Assembly: GCA_037043455.1 (NCBI GenBank)
Contig: JAWPHD010003266.1
Coordinates: 1-64,000, forward strand
Reading direction: 5' to 3'
Source: Cyrtodaria siliqua
Taxonomy: Eukaryota > Mollusca > Bivalvia > Adapedonta > Hiatellidae
DNA: 64,000 bases
The translations under genes were made by a program, and so were the position numbers. The notes beneath the pieces were generated by a model. The model searched no databases. It saw nothing but the letters and a program-made list of their open reading frames with translations, and was not told the origin of the DNA. The number at the start of each line of letters is the position of its first letter. Within the stretch, counting starts at the first letter, position 1. Positions 10,357 to 25,300 of this stretch are shown here, piece by piece.

Positions 10357-13300
10357 GTGTGGTGTCACGTGCATTGTCGCGCTTAGTATTCATTAGCGAT
10401 ATATATCTTATTAACCGATTTAGACGGTTTGTAACATCGCTATATGGGCCGCCCGGTTTCCTTTCCCATCTGCCGGGGGAGTTTAAGGTAAAGTGTCTTA
10501 CCTAAGAACACATCCATGAATATTAGTGGCGTCGGTGAGTCTTGAACCTCCTATCTCCGGATTTCAAGTCCACCATGCTTTAAACAAAATTCGTTTTATT
10601 GTTTTAATGGATTATATACATATTTATTGCACCTCGCACAAAATCCTAGGAATTTCATTGGATTAGAGCGGTCACATGGTGACCCTCTATTATTCTATAG
10701 TGGGTCAGTAGATTTCATAGAGGGTCACTAAAACAATATGGGCTACAATTCCGATTCAGAATTTAAATCATTCGCAAATAGTTCTTTAAGGCGTTAGTAA
10801 CAAACATAATAAGTAAATTAATACTGTTTTTAAACTGTACCGGTCGTGACGTCGACGTCCTGACGTCAATTGCGCGAACGTCTCAATGACATTGACGCTT
10901 CATTAAAATGAGTTAATTATCGGTGTTTGCCTTAAAAAAAAGGTGCTCTATGCAATAAATCAGTTATTGGGTTTGTTACTGACCCCCTACAGAAATATGT
11001 GGGGTCAGTCAGATATATAGGGGGACTCGGCTATTGCCTCACCCCCTATAAATCTTACTGACCCCACATATTTCTGTAGGGGGTCAGTCATCTTGTTGTG
11101 GTGGCACTTGTGCCTTGTTATTTGAAAATCCTCCATGTTAAACGGACATGAAAGCACTTCTTTTTGTTTTTTTACCTCTAAGTGTGACCTTGACCTTGGA
11201 GCAATGGACCTGAATTTTGCGCTCGACACGTCGTCTTGTTGATGAGCACTTGTGATGAGTTATTGGAAAATCTGTCCATGAATGTCAGAGTTAATGACCG
11301 GACACGATGGTGCGGACGAACGGACTGACAGACTGACTGACGGGCGGACGGTGCGACCGTTCATGAACAGTCTCAATCAAACCGAGACTGCAATATTTCG
11401 TATTTATCGTGTTCGACCGTTTCAAAAGGTCCACTCTCATACTCTTTACTATATGCCACTCTTCGGGGGCATAAAATAAATTCCTTATTAATTAAATGAG
11501 TTTCTTTTGTTATTGTAGCTTGTGGACATTCCCTCAGAGTGACAAACGGACATGTACATTTATCCGCATACACTGTAGGGGGACATGCTACCTATTCCTG
11601 CAACAGTGGATTCGCTCTTAGTGGTTCACATACAAGGACGTGCCAGTCCAATGGTCAATGGTCAGGTACCGCTCCAGCATGTGTAACAGGTGTAACAGGT
11701 GTGGTGGCATATACATTGTCGAGCTTAGTATTCATTAACGATATATTTAAGATCATAAAAGATTTCCCATTTCATATAAGATTCATAAAACGTGTTATAA
11801 ATTATTTTGATTTTAACGGGCTTATTGGTGAGTTAAAATTAACAATAAGTCATAACGAATTTCACAAATGTTATAATTATGTAATGTGGACGAGTTTAAT
11901 ATCCTTTTTAGCTCACCTGAGCCAAATTGAGCTATTGTGATCACTTTTCATCCGTCTGTCTGTGCGTCCGTCTGCCAACAATTGCTTGAAAAACATCTCC
12001 TCAGTAAGTGCTTTGTCAATGTTGACCAAACTTAACACAGATGATACTGAGATCAATGACTTTCAAATTTGTCAAAATTCGATTATCTAAGATAACGCCA
12101 TTAATAGTCGAAACCTTAGGAAATCTTATTCTCAAGAACCAGTGAACATATTTAAAAAATGTTTCAGTATTGATGTTCGCCAACATCTGGGTTATCTAGT
12201 TTGTTCAAATGAAGTCCCCAGGTTAAAAATTGCTGACCCTAGGGTTCAAAGTTTGTAATTATATAGAACATGTGCATGTTTTGCATATACTTATATAGTG
12301 AACAACTTGAAAAATCTACTTCTCTAAAACCACAAGGCTCATATATAACATGTGGCACAGCTCTCTCATAATATATAACATGTGGCTCAGACCTCTCATA
12401 TATAGCATGTGGCAAATAGCTGTCATACATAACATCTGGCACCGAGCTCTCATAAATAACATGAGGCACAGAGCTCTCATATATAACATGTGACACAGAG
12501 CATGTGGCACAGAGTTCTCATATATAACATGGGGCACAGAGTTCTCATATATAACATGTGGCACAGAGTTCTCTTATATAACATATGGCACAGAGCTCTC
12601 ATATATAACATGTGGCACAGAGCTCTCATATATAACATCTGGCACAGAGTTGTTCTCTTATATAACATATGGCACAGAGCTCTCATATATAACATATGGC
12701 ACATATCTCTCATATATAACATGTGGCACAGAGCTCTGATATATAACATGTATGATTGGCGTAAGGTATCATGCTAAGTTTGTTCAAAAGATGATACTGG
12801 GGTCAACTTTTGGATCATTTAAACCCTGTGTAAAATAATCACCACCAGCAAGATCCTTGCTTGATCCTTGCTGATGTTGATTATTTTAGACATGATTTAT
12901 CCTTCCTGAAAATGCATTTTGCATATCTCAAACTGATATATTCTGACCTCTGTGAACTTTCGCTTTTGCACTGAATCGTACACAGCAAAATGCGGAGCTT
13001 ATCTCAGGCTATATCACTTAATCGTACACAGCAAAATGCGGAGCTTATCTCAGACTATATCACTTAATCGTACACAGCAAAATGCGGAGCTTATCTCAGA
13101 CTATATCACTTAATTGGCATTATTCGGTCAAAACGAAAAAACAACAGATGTCGAAATGATATACAACATTTCACGATTAGGTCAATTAAAAAAATATTTA
13201 GCACTGAATATTTGACCGAGACGGTTTCTAATTCCATGAGGATGAGGAAAATATTATAATTAAACTTCAATTAATGATAATATGTATAAAGAAAATAATA

Positions 13301-16300
13301 AGTAATAAAAGCTGATTCACAATTTGTATATGTAATTCAGATGGCAGTCAAATAAAGCTTTTCTAAAACCAAGAGCAGACAAGACCCCCAATGTTAGAGA
13401 CTTATTCTAATAGAAAGAGACGCGCGTTATTATCTATAATGACTTTGAGCTTTTATGACATTGTGGAACATAATGATTCTTAACAATGAGACCAAATGCT
13501 GTGTCAAACCGCATAAACCAGTATTTAGGCCTTTTTTTTTGTGCAAAAAATAACATAACAATTTAACGAAATACATCAACTTTTTTCATATAGGATCCCA
13601 TGTCATAGTTCATGTAAATTGATATAGGACCCCATGTAATATTTCATTTAAGTTCTTATAGGAGCCCATGTCATAGTTCATGTAATTCATATAGGAGCCC
13701 ATTTCAAAGTTCATGTAAATTCATATAGGAGTCCATGTCATAGCTCATGTAAATTCATATAGGAGCCCATGTCATATTTCATGTAAATTCATATAGGAGT
13801 CCTTGTCATAGTTCATGTAAATTAATATAGGAGATCATGTCATACTTCATGTAAATTCATGTAGGAGTCCATGTCATAGTTCATGTAAATTCATATAGAT
13901 CCCATGTCAAAGTTCATGTAAATTCATGTAGGAGTCCATGTCATAGTTCATGTAAATTCATATAGGAGTCCATGTCATAGTTCATGTAAATTCATATAGG
14001 AGTCCATGTCATAGTTCATGTAAATTCATTTAGGAGTCCATGTCCTAGCTCATATAAATTCATGAAATTCATGGAGGTGTATTTCGTGCTGAGCCGTTCA
14101 AAATCGTTCCAGGTTGTATAACACATGTGTGCATACAATATAGTATGAAATGGGTGTTCGGCATTTCTAACAAGGGACGGTATGTGATAAATATATGTTT
14201 TTAACTTATTAAGACAGTTTGACACTGCGTCAAAACGACGACACTTTATGTAATCGATACAATAGTAATTTTCAGTTAATCGTTGTGTCGATTACGGTTT
14301 AATGAAAACAAATGAATTTGAATTGAAAATGATGTTGTTTAACGGCTCATCAACACATTAAAGGTTATTTAGAGCATCCCAGTGAGATAGTTAGGGTACT
14401 TGTGAATCTCTGATCTTTCCCTATTCTTATTAACACATATAGTGTTGTGGTTCTTTAACATGGGCCGCCCGGTTTACGTTCCCTTTTGACGGATGAGGCT
14501 TACAAAAGAACACACCCATGAAACACAGTGACGACTTTGAGTCTCGAACCTACTATAAAATGAACTTCGTTTTATTATTTTATTGGATATAATATACATA
14601 ATGAATTCAGCGCCATACAACAAAGAAATATAAAACAATCGGACAGGGAAAGTAGCATTCAAGGAGGACAGTCAACCACAAAACACAGAAACAAACACGC
14701 AAACAGGCAAACAGACAAACAAGAAGGCAAAAGCAATAATAAATGCAAACGACATCACAAACACAAAAGGGTTGACAATATGGCTACCGCCTTGGAACGG
14801 TCAGGGGCAAAGTAGGCCAAACCTCACACTTACCCTACTGTCATCCCATTAAAACAGGACAGTGTAAATAAAGAAATCCCCACCATGATCTAATCTCTAA
14901 CCAACAAGGCAGCATTTTGGAAGAAACTATCATCATTTCATGCCAAACAAAGAATCTAGACAATATTATTTTTGATTTGTTTAGGCAAACAAGCGTACAA
15001 TACCCGTATTTGTATGAAACTTCGACATTACTCAATGTTGTTTTTTGCAGTAAAATACGCATGGTGTTAATTTCGATTGAATGATAGAGGCCACATAAAG
15101 CATTTTATAAATAAAGTTTTACACACAGTTTCTTTTAGATGCATTACATGTATTTATTCAATAATAATAATAATAAAACTTTATTTAACGAGAGAACTCA
15201 TTTGAAACTGGTCAATCTACCATGAGGCCCTCAGTTGGTAACACAGTCCATTTTCATACCGAGGCCCGTAGACCCTAAGATGATCCGAGTAGGATAGATC
15301 TAATTATATTATAAAAGTTCTAATGCATTGTGGCTTGGTAACGTTCACTACAATACATGCCTTTGACGTTTAAAAACATTGAGAAAATATGAATTCTTTA
15401 CATGCGTTTCTATTTGTTTTTGTAGCGTGTGGACATTCCCTCAGCGTGACAAACGGACATGTACGTATATCCGCATACACTGTAGGAGGATATGCTTCCT
15501 ATTCCTGCAACAGTGGATTCGCTCTGAGTGGTTCACATACAAGGATGTGCCAGTCCAGTGGTCAATGGTCAGGTGCCGCGCCAGCATGTGTAACAGGTGT
15601 GGTGGCATATGCATTGTCGAGCTTAGTGTACATTAACGATATATATTAATATTACCATATTAAGACGGTGTGAAACTGCATGAAAACGACGTCACTCAAT
15701 GTAATTGATGCACTTGTATTTTACAGTTACTTTATCACAGTCGTTATAATGTCTATTACTGGTTAACGGCTCATCAAGACATTATAGGTTATTTGGAGTT
15801 GTGATCTTGTCCTACTCTTCCTAACAAATAGATCGTTGTGGTTCTTTAAAGTGCTCGGACGATAGACTCCGACACATGGCCACACACACCCCGCACAACA
15901 CGTTCACGTTTTCGACTGAAGGAAGAGGCTACGGAGAGTCTCGATGCCGAGTCATGCGGATTTCAATTCCACCCACCGTGATATAAAGCATTTATAAATA
16001 ACGTTTTACATATATATGATTTTGTTGATAGACATGTGTAACAGTTATTCATGCATAGAAATACCTTTTTTCTACCGACAGCACCAGAAGCTGATTAAAA
16101 TAAAACAATGATTAGCCATTTCGTAAATCTGATATAAACGGAATCTCATTTAAATTAATAAAATGATCTAGTAATTAGGCTAATATAATCAATATGATGA
16201 ATGAGTGTAAGATTGTCAAAGTTTCCTAAGCTTGACAAACGGACAAGTCCATGTACACGGTAGTAGGATATGACATCTTGTTCGAATTTTATATCTAATT

Positions 16301-19300
16301 TTTGGGCTTGTGAAAATTTCCTTAGCCTAATAAACGGATAAGTGCATACAGGGTAGGAGAAAATACTTTGTGGCTTGTGAACCTCAAATACATGTACATG
16401 CCTTTGACGTGAACAATACTAAGAAAAGGTACATTTTTTAAATGAGTTTCTGTTTGTTTTTGTAGCGTGTGAACGTTCCCTCAGCGTGGCAAACGGACAG
16501 GTACATATATCCGCATACACTGTACGAGGACATGCTACTTATTCCTGCGACACTGGATTCACTCTAAGTGGTTCAGCTACGAGGACATGTCAGTCAGATG
16601 GTCACTGGTCAGGTGCCGCACCAAAATGTTTAGCAGGTGTAGTGTAAATATGAAATGTTAAGGTTTTTAGCAATATCGAGTATCTATCACTAAATATTTG
16701 TTACATTATTGCGGACATATTTTCCTACACTAAACAAACACAATTTATATTACGTATTACACTCATGGAAGTGTTAGCCTTGGGATCTAGAAATGTTTTT
16801 GGAGAGAACAATTATCAACTATGGTCACTATTATTAATATGCATGCATGACTATTGTTGTTATTGCTGAAACATAGCTTATACATATTAATTGTATTATG
16901 CCGAAATACCATCGGGCCAAAACGAGGTTCATTTTTCATATTTTATCTCGATGTACGTGGAGGGTGAGCCTGGTATGTTCATGCCTGTTAGGCGCCATAT
17001 AACCTTTCATGTGTTGGTGCGCCTTAAAACCCAATTCAATTCAATTTTGTAGCGTGTGGACATTCCCTCAGCGTGACAAACGGACATGTACATATATCCG
17101 CATACACTGTAGGAGGATATGCTACCTATTCCTGCAACAGTGGATTCGCTCTGAGTGGTTCACATACAAGGACGTGTCAATCAAATGGTCAATGGTCAAG
17201 TGCCGCGCCAGCATGTGTATCAGGTGTGGTGTCATATGCATTGTCGAGCTTAGTGTTCATTAATTAACTATATATATTAATATTACCATATTAAGACGGT
17301 GTGAAACTGCATGAAAACGACGTCACTCAATGCAATTGATGCACTTGTATTTTACAGTTACTTTATCACAGTCGTTATAATGTCTATTACTGGTTAACGG
17401 CTCATCAACATATTATAGGTTATTTGGAGCTGTGATCTTGTCCTGCTCTTCCTAACAAATAGATCGTTGTGGTTCTTTAAAGTGCTCGGACGATATACTC
17501 CGACACATGGCCACACACACCACGCACAACACGTTCACGTTTTCGACTGACTGAAGAGGCTAAGGAGAGTCTAGATGCCGGGTCATGCGGATTTCAATTC
17601 CACCGTGATATAAAGCATTTATAAATAACGTTTTACATAGATGTGATTTTGTTGATAGACATGTGTAACATTTATTCATGCATATAAATACCTTTTTTCT
17701 ACCGACAGCACCAGAGGCTGGGTAAAATAAAACAATAATCCGCCATTTCGTAAATCTGATATAAAACGGAAACTTATTTAAATTAATAAGATGATCTAAT
17801 AAGTAGGGTAATATAATCAATATGATAAATGAATTTGAGCTTGTAAAAGTTTCTTAGCCTGATAAACGGACAGGTTCACGAATACAGTGTTGGTGATTAT
17901 GCTGTGTGTCTTGTGAACGTTCCAAAAATACATGCATTTGACGTCAACAACACCGAGAAACACTTACTTAAATGAGTTTCTATTGTTATTTTAGCGTGCG
18001 AGAGTTCCCTTAACATGACAAACGGACACGTACATATATCCACAGACACTGTAGCCCTTTCTATTGGGCATTATAACGACTGTGATAAAGTAACTGTAAA
18101 ATACAAGTGCATCAATTGCATTGAGTGACGTCGTTTTCATATGCTACTTATTCCTGCGACAGTGGATTCGTTCTAAGTGGTTCACCTTCGAGGAGGTGTC
18201 AATCAAGTGGTCAATGGTCAGATGCCGCGCCAACATGTGTTACAGGTGTGGTCTCATGCAATGTCGAGCTTAGTATTTATTAACGATATATATAGGATCT
18301 TAAACGAATTTGATTTAACGATACTTTTGGCGAGTTAAAATTAACTATAATTCATAACGAGTTTCATAAATCGTAAATGTAATGGGGACGAGCTTAAAAT
18401 CTGTTTTAGCTCACCTGAACCGATGGCTCAAGTAAGCTATTGTAACCACCTTTCGTCCGTCTGTCTGTCCGTCTGTCAACAATTGCTTCAAAAAACAATT
18501 CCTCAGTAACAGCACACTGATATCCTGAGGTCAATGGTTTTCAAATTTGTCAAAATGTGTTCAGCACATCCAAGATGGTCGCCATTACCATAAATATTCG
18601 AAACATTAAAGAATCTTCTTCTCAAGAACCACTGAACATATTTCAAATATCGGCAAAAGTGGCTGTGACGTGGGGTCCAAAGTTTGTATGTATATATTTT
18701 GCATGTTTTGAATAGACTTCTATAGGTATCACACCACAATTCGAGTTTACTGTGATGACCATTGGAAATAAACTAAACTACTAAACGCGGTAACAATCAT
18801 ACTTAACGCGGTAACAATCATACTAAACGCGGTAACAATCATACTAAACGCGGTAACAATCATACTAAACGCGGTAACAATCATACTAAATGCCGTAACA
18901 ATCATACTAATTGCGGTAACAATCCTACTAAATGCGGTAACAATCATACTAATTGCGGTAACAATCCTACTAAATGCGGTAACAATCATACTAAATGTGG
19001 TAACAATCCTACTAAACGCGGTAACAATCATACTAAATGCGGTAACAATCATACTAAACGTGGTAACAATCCTACTAAATGCGGTTTGAATTTCTTCGAT
19101 AAATTCTGAAAAGGGGATCCCTTTGAAGCAACACACACAAACAATAGCGAAAAGTAGTAGACTTGGTTTTATTAAGTCGGTTCATGAGAGGTAATGTACT
19201 ATGCAATACCTCTCACGTCCCTTAGCGCCGGCTTAAGTGGTATTCTACCTTAAACTCACACATATTTGGCTTGATGATCCCAAATGGGTAGTAATAATAC

Positions 19301-22300
19301 TACTGATCTGCATTCGGGGCGACTTTTTACAGCCGCCAAACCACACTAAACAAACGCTAGTGTGAATGTCTATAAATACTGAAAAAATGTTCCATTGGAA
19401 GCAACAAACACAAACAAGAGAGAAAAGTAGCATACCTGGTTTTATTGAGTTTGTTCGTGAGAGGTAATATACTATGCAATGCCCTGGCACCGGCTTAAGC
19501 GGTATTTTGCTTTAAAGCCACAAATGTTGGGCAGTAAGAAATAACACTACCGATCTGTATTCGGGGCGACATTTACAACCGCCACACTGCACTAAACAAG
19601 CCTAGTGTGAATGTCGATAAATACTGAAAATGGGATACATTGGAAGCAACAAACGCAAACAATTACTAGTTGTGGCCACTACGAAATATCGAATTTTCTA
19701 ATTGAAATTAAAGCAAAACCGCTCCAGTCATTTTGACCGATTATTTGATTACTTCGCATTACCCATATCGTATTCAGGTAGGGGAAACCACGTGCCTTTT
19801 TGTATATAGGTTTACCTTCCATTTTACAATATGTATATGGGGATACAGTCTATTTTGCTGTACATTACACAGTCTATTTTACTGTTAATTTATATAATGT
19901 TATAGTCTATGTTACGGTGTATGTATATAGGGTTATAGTCTATTTTACTGTTAATTTACATAGTGTTATAGTATATTTTACTGTATATGTACATGTATAT
20001 AGGATTATTCTTTTACAGATTGTAAACCTCTTCAAGATCCTCTTAACGGTTACGTTGAACATCAAAATACTAAAGTAGGCAGTACTGCCATATATAGCTG
20101 TATCAGTGGATTGACGTTGATTGGTCAGTCATCAAGGACATGTGAAGCATCCAGTGTCTGGTCAGGAGCCGAACCCGTATGTAGTACACCAAATAAGCGT
20201 AAGCTGTATTTTATATTTTTATATAGTATGAGGTAATTAAGTCATGTATTTTATATAGTACGAGGTAAGTCTTGTATTTTATATAGTACGAGGTAAGTCC
20301 TGTATTTTATATAGTACGAGGTAAGTCCCGTATTTTATATAGTACGAGGTAAGTCCTGTATGTACGAGGTAAGTCCTGTATTTTATATAGTACGAGTTAA
20401 GTCCTGTATTTTATATAGTACGAAGTAAGTCCTGTATGTACGAGGTAAGTCCTGTATTCTATATAGTACGAGGTAAGTCCTGTATGTACGAGGTATGTCC
20501 TGTATTTTATATAGTACGAGGTAAGTCCTGTATTTTATATAGTACGAGGTAAGTCCTGTATGTACGGGGTAAGTCCTGTATTTTATATAGTACGAGGTAA
20601 GTCCTGTATTTTATATAGTACGAGGTAAGTCCTGTATTTTATATAGTACGAGGTAAGTCCTGTATGTACGAAGTAAGTCCTGTATTTTATATAGTACGAG
20701 TTAAGTCCTGTATTTTATATAGTACGAGGTAAGTCCTGTATTGTATATAGTACGAGGTAAGTCCCTATCTAAATGTGGATAGTCAACGATGTCATCTCTC
20801 TTGTCATAGATTTTAGTATGTATGTAATCATTGAACTCGAGAGATGAAGATCGACGAATGCTGCTAAGGAATCCGAAATGTTGGCTTTATTCAACGTGAG
20901 CTATGGTTGATAAATATTAGTGACCATATGAGCAAAGAACGGGTCAATATTGAGCATGTCATGCAGATACTGAGATGTGTTATTAAACGCATAAATAATA
21001 TCTCTCTGGCTAGGAGGTGACACAATCGACATGAATTATCTGGCATAACAGTATAAAAACAAATCTTCGACAAGCGGCGCACAGTTAGTACCCAGGAATA
21101 CCAACAACCTGGGGTAAACGGTTTTACCATATCTAATAAAGATGTTATCTAAAAGGAAAGATACCACGCTATCCAAAAACATTGGCACAAGTCCACATGT
21201 TATACCTATCATTACGGGCGTTTGTAAAGAACGCCCTGACAGTATTACAAGCAAGAAAGGTAGCTCATTCTCTTTACCGAAACTCTGTGTAGGTGTTCAG
21301 TTCATATAATAATGTTTATGTGCCTATTAAAAGTATTGGTTTATTCACGGGTTCTTAAAATACCCGTGATTGAATATGCGTAAAATGAATAATGAATCGG
21401 TAAAAAAGTATGAAAGGAAAAATTTGGAAATCGTCGAACACAATAAATACAAAAAATATTGCATTCTCGGTTTGATTGAGATTGTTCATGAACGGTAGTG
21501 AAAAGTGCTTGCTGCCTTTCACGCCCTCTATCCATCCCGAAGATGGTATGCATATGACGGTGAACATGGAACCTTCAATGCGGTATTTTCACGTTATTCC
21601 ATGGCCAGCTGCGTATGGTCCCGGTTTCTAACAAAATGCGTTGCCCTAAACTTGAAAACAATAGGCGAAATAAACAAAATGGAATTTAGCTCGGAGCAGA
21701 GGTTATGAAGCCTGCGTATCACAGGTAACAGTCAAAATACTACATTTAAAAGCAGGCAACATATCCTAAGGGTGATTAAACAACTCTCAGAACCTTTAAA
21801 GGTTGGAGTAGCGGATCCACCTATTCGAAATTCAAGTAAGATGAGAATGTACCGCCGATATATGTAAATATCGGGCTCAGCGATCTCCACAGATCGAATG
21901 AATAACAGTTCTGACTGCAAGCACGGGGAGACGGAAACAATTAGACGCACAAGTTATGGGGTTTGGTCCGGCTTGTTAATGGGTTTTGGTCTGGCTTGTT
22001 AAAGCCGTTATATTGTGTAGATAGAGTTTGGATTCTCAAAATAGGTAAGTTCTATTCATACCTCCTCGTCAGTAGGTAGACATAAATATGCCTGTTGAAG
22101 GTGGGATAAGGTCTTTTAGATGCTTATTGGTGAGTACATTGTTGAGTACTTTTTCCCCTGCGTTTTCAAATTCCTTTTACTTTAAATATATTCAATAACA
22201 CCTTTCATAGTTTACATTGTCACTAAAGCATTTTTGAATCAGTATCTATATGTTTTTTATTTATCTTTTTTTATTTTTTATTTTAAATATTCTGTCAAAT

Positions 22301-25300
22301 ACAAACATCGTTTAACAGTCTTTATAATGAATCGATCTTGTGGTAAATTATGTATTTCGCATAATACATTCTGATGAAAAAATAAAATTTTATTAATTTT
22401 AAATTGATGCATAAACTGCCAAATCACGCGCAAATTCAAAATAGAAAAACACGTACTGTAAGTGTTGTGCAGGCAAATTTTACATATGAATCAACTCCAG
22501 CAAGCGAATTATATCCTAATATTTCCCACCTTTCGATTAAAAACAAAATTTAAATATTGAGAAATCTATCTAAAAGAAATCGGAAAAAGATTTTGACTAT
22601 CGCTCAAAAAGCTGTAAAACAGTACAGTCATTCATGTGCAAACTTTGTAGAAACAACGTCACGTGTTATGTTTCACCCAATGAACTAACGTTTCTTTGTT
22701 AAAGTCATTTTTCAGCACATTTCAAAATGTATGACGGCCTATGTTTAGTGGTAGAGGCAGACCACCCATTTATTCCTGGGTAGAACCAGTACTTTATACC
22801 TGTCCTCCGCCACAATCGACATTTTCTCATAATAAGCCAAGCTCCCAGTGGGATTCTTCGAACTCGCAGCGATGAGGTTTCAAACTCAGCGTCTTTTTCA
22901 TCCCGACCACAGAGTCGCTCACGATATGCTTATGAAAATGGAATTATTTTCTAATATATATATTCTTCTTTATATTATATAAAGTGCCTGAGCCATCGAT
23001 GTTACGATGCAGAGCTTGCGAAAAGGTTCCTTCGCTCGATCAATGCAACCTATTAATACAATGCAACGATGACGAGGTAAGGCAGTGTTAACCTGATAAT
23101 TTCCATCTTGGTGTCGAGGCCACTTAATATTCATATTCGCCCGCTCGCTAACATTTCTAAATGCCTTTGTTCTAGAATATTTAAAGACAACGAAGAGAAC
23201 CAAATTGAAACAAATAAATAGCAAATATAGTATTTTTTATAGTATTTTTATGAAGCATGCCACTATCCTAGAAATGAGACAAATAGCCCTTTAACAGTAA
23301 ATGTAGTATTCACAGAACACATCACCAAAACCACGTATACAAAACCAACAACAATAACAAGATCTCGCCCTGAGGGTGCCTCGCCCACTTCAGAAAACCG
23401 TATATGAAATGGTAGGAATATGTAAAAACAAAAACGTCGATGAAATATGAAAAATAGGGGAAGGTAAATGGAATGAGGTAAGTGGGTTGGTAGCAATAGT
23501 TTGAAAAAAGAATTGGGATGTTAAGTTTGGTGAAAATAACGCAAAATATGACCTTGATCTTGGTAATTTTTGTCGCTCAGTGATGACCACCATTGTCAAC
23601 AATACATATGACCAAGTATCAAAAACAAAAAGATGAGGCAATCACATAAAGTTAACTGACGTTAAGTTACCTAATCAAGCTTAAGTTACCTTTAGAACCA
23701 AAGTTAAGTTATCTAACCAAGGTTAAGTTTGAGGAAAATAAACAAAATATGACATTGACCTTGGTAAATTTTGTCGTCCAGTGATGTCCACCAATGCCAT
23801 CAATACATAAGCATCAAACAAAGAAAATGAGGCAATCACATACAGTTAACTGAGGTTAACTTACCTAACCAAGATTAAGTTACCTACGGTTAAGTTTTCG
23901 GAAAATAACGCAAAATATTACCTTGGCCTTGGTAAGTTAGGCCTTACGTGATGTCCCTTGAACCACAAAAGCATCTGACAAAATATCAGAAAGTTTCGAG
24001 CAGCAGTTGTTGAGATATAGTTGATTTAAAATGCGGACGCCGCCGCCGGAAAAGTGACTGCTATGTCTTGCTACCCACTATTGTGGGCGGGACAAAAAGG
24101 CAAAGTATGCAAAATCACAAACATAAAAGTTTTAACAAAAGGGTACCGCCTTGTGTGGGTGTATTCATGAACAGGGTGCCATGGATGTATCTATGCATGA
24201 ATAGACACGCTCCTATCCTAGCTCCGTGTTTTCTCCAACAATTAGAAAACATGTAAGGATAGTTTACATTGTACGTAAAGTCATTACCATCAGTAAGTTA
24301 CTAAAATGGTGTGTGTCTAAGTGTTATCAGAGCGCCTTCAACTATGTTTTCCTGTCTCCAGCAGGGTTCCAAACCAGATCGTTAAACGAGTATTAACAAC
24401 ATTGTATTGTTTATTATAATAGCTATCGTAAAATGTACAGTTGTTTTATGATTACTGCTTCCAATACACAATTATGACATATTTTGCAAACTTTCTCTCA
24501 TTGTGCTCAATACATAGCTGTATTAGTGAGAATATTCCTTCCCCAATCAAACTTGTTTTGCAAGGCAAGAATGTCAGATTCACTACTACTGCAATTTGAC
24601 TTGGTACATGCCAACATCACACAGCTTCTATTGACGTCATTTAGGCAATGCCTAATTCGTATATTGCCATCCATAAATAATAAACGCAAATATTTATAAT
24701 GAGATTTCAATTATTAAACTACCAATAACTCATTTATATATAAACAATGTTTTGTATTCTCTTTAGGAATGCTACATGGATCACATTGAGAATTCAGTAA
24801 CCAGACAGTCTCTTTTTACGGCTGGTTGTCGGTCAAAGCAGGTAAGAGTTCACCCATTTAGTGTTACACAAGTCTGCGATCGCGTGTAACTATATCAGAC
24901 GATGATTTGCATACTATTTTTAAACAGTCTGGAAAGCACTCTATGCTTTCACGTTTACCTCTTTTTCCATTTCCTCACTTAAGTTGATCGACGAGGAAGC
25001 AGACAAACGATTCATTTGTACAGATCCCTTGTATAACACCGTAATTCAAAGCTACACACACGTTCTCCAACCCCATATTGACAAGGAGTCGGATCACGTC
25101 AGGCATTTTCTAAAAATACCAGTTCTCCTGAAACTCTGGCCGGATTTCATCGAAACTTGGCAAGGTTGATGAGAATCATACCTAGTTGTGCATATCGTCG
25201 CCGTGTGATGGTTGAATGCTTTGGCGGAGTTATTGCCCTGCAAAGGTTTTAATACATAAACTTTGTCCAGCTTAGTCTCTTCTAAACTCCTGGCCGGATT

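Noticed and set aside
12239..12777. Several ORFs on both strands rich in CHMLYMRAL or WHRALIYNM
   Set aside because: They are the 27-bp minisatellite read through.
18747..19136. 129-codon reverse ORF of TAFSMIV repeats
   Set aside because: It is the 21-bp minisatellite in a multiple-of-three period.
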